8,612 bases of DNA from contig JASLXP010000744.1 in assembly GCA_030740295.1 (NCBI GenBank), positions 1 through 8,612 of the forward strand, in the 5' to 3' direction. The position numbers and the translations under genes were made by a program. Source of the DNA: Planctomycetota bacterium. Its GTDB lineage: Bacteria > Planctomycetota > PUPC01 > JACPCR01. The notes under the pieces were generated by a model that worked only from the letters and a program-made list of their open reading frames with translations, did not search any database and was not told the DNA's origin. Shown here piece by piece: positions 1 to 6,900 of this stretch (within the stretch, counting starts at the first letter, position 1; each line of letters opens with the position of its first letter).

Positions 1-1239
1 GCAGCCAACGAAGAAGTGCTGCCGCGTGTCGTTCTTGATGTCGTGTCCGGGCGTCTTCCCGTCTGCGCTGGCGGTCTCGAACATTCCCGGTCCATACGAC
101 CAGCGGCGCTTATGCTCCATACCATATCCCATGGTATCGTTGGGCATGTCGTAGGCAGCGTAGCGATAGTAATACTTCGTGCCGGGCTTGAGGTCCTTGA
201 GTTCAAACTTGGCATCACCGGTGCGAATCCCATTCAGGACCTGGCTTCGGTCCCACCAGACGTGTCGCAACTGGTACCATTGAAAGTGGTCTTCCTCACC
301 ATAGTAGAGCCGCGTCGATCCGGAGCCGGATTTGGAGAACAACTCGGCATTAAGTGTGGCACTGGTAGCGGTGATATCCGCCGTCGGTCGACGTTCGATC
401 TTCACATCGTACTGATGCTCGCTGAGAAGCTCGCCATTGCGATAGATGCTCAACTTGCCGTCATGTCCGCCGGTGTAAACGTAGGTCATATAATACCAAC
501 CTTCGGCTCCGTTCGGGCCCTTGCCGTCCATCGCGGCGAGACCGGCGATTTCCGAGGTCCCCAGGTTCAGCGTCGTCTGTTGGTCGCCGCCAAGCGCACC
601 CCATGACATGATCGGCGTGGTATCCAAATGTTTCGCCTTGGGGCAATGGATCAAGGCCGACATCGTGAACGGCGCTTCGTATCCGAGGTAGTCGGTCAGG
701 GTGAAGGTCGAGGTCAATGCCTGGAACTCCGGTTCGGCATATTTCGCGCGATCCACTTCAAACTTCACGCCGCGGTGACCTTCAAAATTGACCACTGTCG
801 GTGCGTAGTTCATGGGAATGAACCCGCCTTTCAGCGCACCGGAGTTCTTCCACTCTTTCAGTTTCCCCAGCTTCATCTTCGAGGCGTCGAGGCTGATGAG
901 TTTCCGTCGGCCCGGTTCCATCTGGTGGTCCGTGACGGTTTCGGGAATCTTTGCCATCTTGCTCAGAAAGTAGTGAATCGGCGGCGATCCAAAGTAGAAC
1001 ATAGGTATCTCTTGAACGTCACCGCGCGGCAGTTTGAGCTTCACACGCGTGGGCGTGGAATCAAGGTAGGTCGCAGTAATCTGCACAAACGCGTTCCGAG
1101 TTTGGAACATCGGCTTCTCTTCTATCTTCGGCAGCTTGATCTTCTTGCTGCGGATAGGTGGATTGTCCTCCGCGGTGCCAGTGGCGACACCACAGAAGAA
1201 CACTGTAAGTACCATCTTTGTCATCATCGTTCGTTTCAT
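1..1239 (-). CDS. Secreted LamG-like plus fibronectin-III-like protein (partial, runs off left edge)
   Basis: An open frame of 413 codons from ATG at 1239 reaches the window edge without a stop, so the C-terminus is missing. Residues 1-25 look like a signal peptide (basic MKRTMMTK, then a hydrophobic stretch, plausible cleavage after GTA). Residues ~113-276 resemble a LamG/concanavalin-A-like beta-sandwich, with the typical late strand pattern GKLSIYRNGELLSEH (259-275). Residues ~285-390 look like a fibronectin type III domain: ITATSATLNAEL near the start and LKPGTKYYYRYAAYD at 350-364, the classic L-x-PGT-x-Y-x-Y/F-R signature. Residues ~54-93 form a small basic beta-rich region of unknown family. 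The start is set by AGGAG at 1249-1253 and by a 4-base ATGA overlap with the upstream 100-residue gene, implying translational coupling. Likely an exported binding or surface protein; no catalytic motif is visible. Domain names are from pattern reading, not from a profile search. Confidence 0.75.
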   Translation of the reverse strand, partial: MKRTMMTKMVLTVFFCGVATGTAEDNPPIRSKKIKLPKIEEKPMFQTRNAFVQITATYLDSTPTRVKLKLPRGDVQEIPMFYFGSPPIHYFLSKMAKIPETVTDHQMEPGRRKLISLDASKMKLGKLKEWKNSGALKGGFIPMNYAPTVVNFEGHRGVKFEVDRAKYAEPEFQALTSTFTLTDYLGYEAPFTMSALIHCPKAKHLDTTPIMSWGALGGDQQTTLNLGTSEIAGLAAMDGKGPNGAEGWYYMTYVYTGGHDGKLSIYRNGELLSEHQYDVKIERRPTADITATSATLNAELFSKSGSGSTRLYYGEEDHFQWYQLRHVWWDRSQVLNGIRTGDAKFELKDLKPGTKYYYRYAAYDMPNDTMGYGMEHKRRWSYGPGMFETASADGKTPGHDIKNDTRQHFFVGC

Positions 1240-1538
1240 TGTCCTAACTCCTCTGTTGTCGTGATTCTTCTTTGCACTGGCTCTGCCTCGTGAGTAGCCC
1301 CGTCCCGCTGCAGATCGACGAGCAGCCACTTGATCGAGCCGCCATCTGGCCGCCAAGTGGCGATGCTGGATGTTTGGGCCGGTACGTCAGATCCGTCCGC
1401 TGAAACGATTCGCACCAAAGAAGCATCCGTGAGCTTCCCTTCCGCGAAAGGTACACCAAAGGTGATCGGCTCTCGATGGTAGAGGCCCTCTTCCTCTCCG
1501 GCAATAGCTATGCTCGGCCCACGTTCGGGAACGTTCAT
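1236..1538 (-). CDS. Short protein resembling the N-terminal domain of PcRGLX/YetA-like rhamnogalacturonan lyases
   Basis: The 100-residue product carries the recognisable opening of the PcRGLX/YetA-like family (PL26-type exo-rhamnogalacturonan lyases and relatives): EPITFGVPFAEGKL at 23-36, VPAQ at 52-55 and ATWRPDGGSIKWLLVDLQ at 60-77. In that family these residues form the first, beta-rich domain of a protein of several hundred residues. Here the resemblance ends at about residue 77, and the frame stops 23 residues later, so the catalytic part is absent. There is no signal peptide. ATG 1538 overlaps the URO-D stop (ATGA), preceded by an AGAGGGG ribosome site, and the stop overlaps the next start (again ATGA). 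An upstream in-frame ATG at 1649 would lie deep inside URO-D and is unlikely. It may be a functional single-domain protein or the remnant of a deleted lyase gene; the two intact couplings favour continued translation. Family call fairly confident, function unknown. Confidence 0.6.
   Translation of the reverse strand: MNVPERGPSIAIAGEEEGLYHREPITFGVPFAEGKLTDASLVRIVSADGSDVPAQTSSIATWRPDGGSIKWLLVDLQRDGATHEAEPVQRRITTTEELGQ
1249..1253 (-). promoter_or_regulatory. Ribosome binding site inside the upstream gene
   Basis: AGGAG on the minus strand lies 9 bases before ATG 1239 and sits within the last codons of the 100-residue gene (Glu-Glu-Leu). Together with the ATGA overlap it fixes the start of the LamG/Fn3 gene and shows that its translation initiates inside the upstream gene. 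Confidence 0.6.
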
Positions 1539-2701
1539 ACAAGCCCCTCTACTGGGGTCAATCCTGTCAGAAGAGACTCCTGCATAAAGCGCGCCCATTC
1601 CAGCAACCGCTTCGGCGGCGTGGCATGCGTCGTAGGACTCCCCGTGCAAATCACAAACCTGCCTTCGGCCCCGATGCCACGCGCCTGCTCTTCCGCGTCA
1701 GCCAGCCAGGCGCTCCGATCCCCCAACTCAAGTACCTCCCGTATCGGAGTGTTGCCCAGGATGCATACGCCTTCGCCAAGTACCTTGCGGCATTCGGCCA
1801 CACTGTTGCGGTAGCCCTTCATCGACGATTCGATCTGCAGCATGTCCAAGCCCAGCTTCGCAATCTCTTCGAGCCGCGGCTCGACCCACCCGAGAAACTC
1901 GAGGATCACCAGAATGCCCGCATCATGACAGGCGTCGGTCACTCTCTTGAGATACGGCCAGACAAACTCGGCGCATTGCCCGGGGGAGAGCAGCTCCGCC
2001 CCGGCGGGATATTCGTTGATGCGAATCGCGTGGATGCCCGTCGCTGCCGCAGCCCGCGCGTACTGGATGAGATGCTGCGTCTGACGTTCCGCGATCGCGT
2101 GGACCAGCGCCGGATCCTCTATGACCTTCTCATACAAACCCTCAAACGTCAGTGAACGGTAGCAGTGACTGAACGGCCCGCCCACATCGTAGAAGAGAAA
2201 CATCCTTTCACCGAATTCGGCTACGACCTTGCACGCCATTTCGTTTGTCCGGTCGGCGAGGATTTCATCTGCAGATTGCAGCGGCGGCTCGGCGTTAACG
2301 TCCGCTACCGTCTTGTACCTGGCCTCTCCGACATGCGGATCCGCATAGTAATCATCAATACGCCTCCGCTCATCGGTCTTCAAGTTGTGAAGGTAGATCG
2401 GGAACTCGGTTGATTGCCACCTAGACGGGCAATCGCCAGCTTTGTTCTCGATCCGCCAGGATTCGTCCTGTCCACAGGTCCCACGCCACACCGGCATACA
2501 GTCAACCCCGAGTTGCTCCTCGATGGCGCGGTAGAAAGTCATACGCTGTTCGTCACTGCCGTTATAGAAGTGCGCGAATGTCAGACCCGCCAACTCCGGC
2601 CAGTGCGGCTGCATGGACCAGAATGGGTATGGGTTCATCACCGGGTATCGGTCCAGCGACTCCCCACGAACTGCCGCCATCATACGTTCCAAAGATGTCA
2701 T
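1535..2701 (-). CDS. Uroporphyrinogen decarboxylase superfamily (URO-D/methyltransferase-like) protein
   Basis: The 388-residue protein has URO-D superfamily features and roughly the family's length. These include a DVGGPFSHCYRSLTFEGLYE segment (172-191), an acidic EYPAGAELLSPGQ region (230-242), strand ILVILEFLGWVEP (263-275), and GNTPIREVLELG (316-327), matching the family's GN-x-D/P...L-x-x-G element. The N-terminus lacks the R-x-A-G-R-Y-type substrate motif of true HemE. At the strand where corrinoid/thiol methyltransferases of this superfamily (MtaA/MtbA type) carry H-x-C-G zinc ligands, it has E268-F-L-G271, although a late cysteine, C352, is present. It is therefore probably neither heme-pathway HemE nor a standard MtaA. 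It is soluble, with no signal peptide. ATG 2701 is preceded by AGGAA at 2708-2712 with 6 bases spacing. It sits 124 bases after the SUMF1-like gene and is coupled by ATGA to the PcRGLX fragment. Substrate unknown. Confidence 0.8.
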   Translation of the reverse strand: MTSLERMMAAVRGESLDRYPVMNPYPFWSMQPHWPELAGLTFAHFYNGSDEQRMTFYRAIEEQLGVDCMPVWRGTCGQDESWRIENKAGDCPSRWQSTEFPIYLHNLKTDERRRIDDYYADPHVGEARYKTVADVNAEPPLQSADEILADRTNEMACKVVAEFGERMFLFYDVGGPFSHCYRSLTFEGLYEKVIEDPALVHAIAERQTQHLIQYARAAAATGIHAIRINEYPAGAELLSPGQCAEFVWPYLKRVTDACHDAGILVILEFLGWVEPRLEEIAKLGLDMLQIESSMKGYRNSVAECRKVLGEGVCILGNTPIREVLELGDRSAWLADAEEQARGIGAEGRFVICTGSPTTHATPPKRLLEWARFMQESLLTGLTPVEGLV

Positions 2702-2710
2702 TCCATATTC

Positions 2711-2730
2711 CTTTCGTGCCCTTTCGTGGC
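2711..2730 (-). repeat. Tandem 10-bp direct repeat at the URO-D ribosome binding site
   Basis: The plus strand reads CTTTCGTGCC followed directly by CTTTCGTGGC: two 10-bp units differing at one position. On the transcribed strand each ends in GAAAGG, so the promoter-proximal purine tract of the ribosome site (AGGAA, 2708-2712) is formed at the edge of one unit and a second GAAAGG lies 10 bases upstream. Confidence 0.6.
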
Positions 2731-2746
2731 CATTCCAATGCAGTTA

Positions 2747-2825
2747 CTGGTCACTGATCACTGGCGCCTGACCCCTGACTCCTGCCTGCCACGCCGTAGC
2801 TCAGCGTAGGCGGGACCCCTGACCC
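2747..2825. repeat. Degenerate CTG-heptamer array with an interrupted palindrome
   Basis: On the plus strand, six successive 7-base units beginning with CTG run from 2747 to 2788 (CTGGTCA, CTGATCA, CTGGCGC, CTGACCC, CTGACTC, CTGCCTG). An interrupted palindrome follows at 2792-2812: CGCC-gta-GCT-c-AGC-gta-GGCG. A further CTGACCC at 2819-2825 abuts the stop codon of the SUMF1-like gene. The array occupies most of the gap between the SUMF1-like and URO-D genes. It looks like a REP-like dyad inserted into, or flanked by, a simple heptameric repeat. No T-tract follows the dyad, so a classical terminator is not supported; an effect on readthrough or mRNA stability is possible but unproven. Confidence 0.6.
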
Positions 2826-3941
2826 CTATTTCTCTGCCATCGCCTTCCTGAACGCGGCGAGATCAGATCCCCGAAGAGCCGTCTCATCGGCTTTGAGGAC
2901 TCCGATGTTGTACTCATCGGGAATGGTGGGTTCGGGGACCTTGATTACCGGTGCGAGCACCGGCCGGAGACCCACATACGGATATGGCATCCCCGGCATA
3001 AGGTGCCCACGTGAAGCCGACCGCACATAGCGTCGCCACTCTTTCGGTTCGGTATGGACTCGGCCCTTCGGGCTGGGGTCTTCGTAGAATCCGTCAAAGC
3101 CACCGCGGACGACTTTGGACTTCCCGTCAGTGAGCACTGCCGGGTCCGTCGCTTCGAGGCCTTTGTACGGGGCGTAATCGTCGAGCACCCATTCCAGCAT
3201 GCCCATGTGCATATCCATCAAACCAAACTTGTTGGCAATGCCGCCCTCGTTGAAAATCCGCTCGCTTCTGTCGGCTTTGCCCGCGATGACCTCGGCTTGC
3301 CTAGCCCCGATGGCATCGACCTTCTTCTCGACCTGCCCGTCATTGAACGCTCCGGTCGTCCCTGCCCGGCATGCGTATTCCCACTCGGCCTCTGTGGGAA
3401 GGCGATACTCATAGCCTTTGGGCAGACGTCCGGCCGCTCGTTCACGTGCGGTGAGTTTCTCACAGAACTCAACAGCATACTTCCAGGACACACCGTCCAT
3501 CGCCTTCGCCGTCAGCCGGCCCGTGTGCACATCGGGCCCTTCGAGACTATACGGACCATGCTGGTGCAACTCGGGAAGCGAGAAACTCCAGGCGCCCTTG
3601 CGATAGAAGATCGGCTTGTAGTCCGACCTCATCATCGGGACATACTGGTTCTGCTTGATCTCGTGTTTCGCCATGTAGAACGGCTTAGAGATCGTGATGG
3701 CGCGCTCGGTTTCATCCTCGCCACGGCCGACCTCGCCTTTGGGACTGCCCATGGTGAACTTCCCGGCAGGGATCTTGACCATTTCGATCGCATCCGGCAG
3801 GGCGAATTCCCTGGCCTGCATGGAGACGATCTGCCCCGGATCGGGTAAGTCAGGATTCTTCTCCGATCGCACCTCGGCGAGAAGCGTAACACTCACGGCA
3901 ACAGCGGCGACAAAACTGATAGTCAGATATTTATATTTCAT
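2826..3941 (-). CDS. Secreted SUMF1/FGE-sulfatase-domain protein without the FGE cysteine pair
   Basis: This 371-residue protein begins with a signal peptide (MKYKYLTISFVAAVAVSVTLLA). It contains a SUMF1 fold from ~50 to 330: MVKIPAGKFTMGSP at 54-67, DGVSWKYAVEFCEKLT at 149-164, RLPTEAEWEYACRAGT at 180-195, NKFGLMDMHMGMLEWVLDDY at 237-256, VVRGG at 277-281 and GLRPV at 324-328. Formylglycine-generating enzymes need a C-x4-C pair near the C-terminus. Here the only cysteines are C160 and C191, and the usual RGGSW is RGGFD, so sulfatase activation is unlikely; a binding or scaffold role, common among secreted SUMF1-domain proteins, is inferred. A ~40-residue tail follows the domain. ATG 3941 is only 11 bases after the upstream stop, and its ribosome site AAGGAAG (3947-3953) shares a base with that TAA, so the two genes are almost surely co-transcribed. 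A longer in-frame start at 4052 would remove the signal peptide from the N-terminus and overlap the upstream gene, so it was not chosen. Confidence 0.85.
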   Translation of the reverse strand: MKYKYLTISFVAAVAVSVTLLAEVRSEKNPDLPDPGQIVSMQAREFALPDAIEMVKIPAGKFTMGSPKGEVGRGEDETERAITISKPFYMAKHEIKQNQYVPMMRSDYKPIFYRKGAWSFSLPELHQHGPYSLEGPDVHTGRLTAKAMDGVSWKYAVEFCEKLTARERAAGRLPKGYEYRLPTEAEWEYACRAGTTGAFNDGQVEKKVDAIGARQAEVIAGKADRSERIFNEGGIANKFGLMDMHMGMLEWVLDDYAPYKGLEATDPAVLTDGKSKVVRGGFDGFYEDPSPKGRVHTEPKEWRRYVRSASRGHLMPGMPYPYVGLRPVLAPVIKVPEPTIPDEYNIGVLKADETALRGSDLAAFRKAMAEK

Positions 3942-3946
3942 GGTGG

Positions 3947-3953
3947 CTTCCTT
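3947..3953 (-). promoter_or_regulatory. Ribosome binding site overlapping the upstream stop codon
   Basis: AAGGAAG on the minus strand begins at the last base of the TAA of the giant gene and lies 5 bases before ATG 3941. It decides the start of the SUMF1-like gene and ties its translation to termination of the upstream gene. Confidence 0.7.
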
Positions 3954-6900
3954 TACTTGTACATCCACGGCTTCATTCGTTTGAGATAATGCTGCATGAC
4001 CGGCTGGGCCATCGCTTTTTTGTTGCTTTCGTAGCGCGCGCGTCCATCCCAATCGACGGTGGTCGGCCAGGGCAGGCTTTGCAGCTTCTTCGCTGTCTCG
4101 AGTTGCGCGATATCATCCGGAACATGGGGCGTATGCCCATCCAGGATCCTCTTTGAGACCGTCGCAAGCTGTCCTGACCAGCCACTCTTACGCAATAGCT
4201 GTGCTTCCAACGCGTTGGTCTCGGCCATTGCCGCTCCCTTGGCCTTTCCGATTTCACGACGGGGGATGTCGTGGATATCCCGATCGATCCTTTTCCTTTC
4301 TGCATCGAGTTCCGGATCCGGCTTGTAGTGCATCTGCCTTCCCAGGCGATGGTTCTCCTCGTTCAACTTCCGATGCTCTGCCGTTTCGCGGGTGGCTCTT
4401 CGCAGTTGTTCCGAGCGCTCCCGCGCCTTTTGCCGCTGGCGTTCCAGTTCACGTGCTCCGGCAAGCCGAGAGTGGCGCCGGTTGATTATTTCATTCCTCG
4501 CCCTGTACATCTTGTGGTGCAGTTCATCATTCAGCTTCCGGCGTTCGCTACTGTGGTGCGGGGCCGCGTCGACCTTCTTCCGCTGTTCCTCGATACGTTC
4601 TTCCAGCGCGATGTACTTTGGATCTTTCTTCAGCTCCGCCTCAGCGGTTTTTCGCAGCTCATTGTGCTGGCGATTCAATACATGCTCCGCTGCACTCGCT
4701 TCCTTGTAGCCAGGATAGCTCTCCTGTATCTCGCGCAGCTTCTTCTGGACTTCCTGCTGCTTCGGCCTCAATTCTGCGACGAGCTTTTGATACGCCTCGT
4801 CGTTCTTACGGGCTTCGTTAATCTCTCGGTAGATTTCGTCCCTCCGGTCTTTGAGAGCTTCGACTGCGTCATTGATTTCGTTAATGCGTTCGGCGGCGGA
4901 CGCACTCAGCTCTTCTTTCCGCTTGCCGACCGCAGCAGCGTACTTGTCGTAGTAAGCCGTTAGCGGATGCTCCTTGGCCAGGTTGCCCGAAAACTCTTTC
5001 CTCTTCGCCTCATAGTCGGTGTCGATGTACTTCTTCTTGAATCGTTCATACACTTTCGGACCAATACGACGCGAGTTGACCAGCGGGACCTCGACCTTGC
5101 TGAAATCCTCGTACACCTCGGTTAAGACCCGGAGATAATCCACCGCACCGGCCATCGGGGAGATTCCACCGAAACCTGCCGCCATCGTAGCCATCCGCAC
5201 TTTGCCCGGCGCGAATGCATCGGACGCGCGGAAGCCGGTCTTGATTTCGGCGACGTTCTTTCCGTCCTGGAACAGTCTCATCGTCTTGCCGTCCAGTTCC
5301 GCCCTGACGACGGTCCACGCACCGCGAATCACCTTGCCGCCCCGACATTCGGCCTGCACGTCACCCGCGTTGCCCGCGATCACTAGCTGACCACCGGCGA
5401 CCGACAGAGACAAGCGGTTCTGTTCGTCATTACCGAACATCCACAACGTTTGCTGTTTGTCCGAATCGACCTTGAGCCGCATATCGACTGTGATGATTTC
5501 CAGGTCGGCCATCTCGCCGGGCATCTCCGCCCACTGGCCCTTGGCGTTGAACGTCAAAGCGCCCTGTTCCGCACCGTCATACGTGAACCCGGGATTGCCG
5601 ATGAGTACGCCGTCGAAGAAGATACGGTCATCGCGATGCGATCCGTAGATTGTCCCCGACCGCTCGTTGTAGTGGTCTTCCAAGAGCACAGCTTCGGGTT
5701 GGAAACACTCGTAGTTCGCCTGGAAGGCGGCAGTGCCGGTGAGTGGACCGAGCCTTCTTTGCGGTGCGTCGGTATCGTCCTCGGGGTTGACCTTCTGGGC
5801 GGACGACTTGTTCTCGTTACGGATATACAAACGGGCGTTTCCGCTGTGGAGGCCTTTCTCGATGGCAAGCTTCCCGAAGGCACGGGCGTTGTCCTTAAAC
5901 ACCACATCGCCGTAGGCAATGACGTAATCGTCAATCACCGCGTTATCCAACACCTTGGCCTTGTCCAACACCATCGCGTGGGGCCCCACGTAGGCGGTCG
6001 CCGCGACTTGGGCGCTGTCCGCGACCCAGCCGCCGCCATTGGGATGACGCTTGCCCCTGGAATTCCTGAGATGCCATTGGGCGTTCTCATGGTCGTCCAG
6101 CCCGGCCAGTGCCTCTTCCAACTGCTTGCATTGTTCGGGGTCGGTCACGGGAATCGCCGCAGAGAGGAGTCCTTCCCCGTCGTAACGTTGAACGCGACGT
6201 CCGGCGAAGATTCCTGCCTGGTTGACAACATCATCTTCAAACAGCGTGGTGTGCGGCGTGCCCGCGCGACAACCCGATAGCGTGACGTCATACGGATAGC
6301 GATACCCGAATCCGCCCTGGTACACCACGTGGGTGTCGTAACGGCGTATCAGGTCGCTCGCAGGGCTCAATGCCGTTGGCGTAGCGGTTACCGACAGCCA
6401 GTACCGCCGATCACCCGGCTGGACCTTGATGCTCATCTTGCCCTTGTTCCACAGGGGCGAGTAGCGACACTTGCCTTCGCTATCGACGGCTACAATGCAG
6501 GCCCGCCAATCACTGAACGTCTCAGGATCGTAATGGCCGGCAAAATCGACCGTCAGCTCCGCGGCTCCCTTGTCGGCGATGAGCCGGACCAGGTTTACGC
6601 CAAACGCTTCGGGGGCGAACTTTGGATCACTCCGGTACCGTCGCTTCTCACGGTCGAGCTCGACCAGTGAAACGCGATTCGGCATGCAGAAATGTGCGCG
6701 GAGACCCATCTGTATTTCGTTATCGAACTCGGCGAAGCGTGCGCCGACCTGCGCGAGCAAATCGCCCGTTTCGCGGATGCCGTCCTTGAACAGGCCGCGT
6801 TTCTCGCCCACGCGAGCGATGATGTGCATCGGCGTGGCTTCGTTGTCCGACATCAATTGCACGATTGCGAAGGAGAAGGCATATCCCCAGTTGGGGTCAT

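Noticed and set aside
1170..1239. Lipoprotein signal peptide in the LamG/Fn3 protein, with Cys16 as the lipidated residue
   Set aside because: The residues before Cys16 are V-F-F, which does not fit the small-residue lipobox pattern, so an ordinary signal peptide is more likely.
1539..1649. Upstream in-frame ATG at 1649 for the PcRGLX-like gene
   Set aside because: It would overlap the conserved C-terminal part of the URO-D gene by over 110 bases, and the added residues show no family similarity.
1535..2701. HemE, heme-pathway uroporphyrinogen decarboxylase
   Set aside because: The HemE N-terminal substrate-binding motif is missing and no other heme genes are nearby.
2826..3941. Formylglycine-generating enzyme (sulfatase activator)
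   Set aside because: The required C-x4-C pair is absent; the only cysteines are C160 and C191.
5450..6280. Long plus-strand open frame (276 codons) and others at 3054-3848 and 628-1293
   Set aside because: All lie antisense to minus-strand genes with recognisable domains and good ribosome sites; their translations show no domain pattern and are typical codon-bias shadows in GC-rich DNA.
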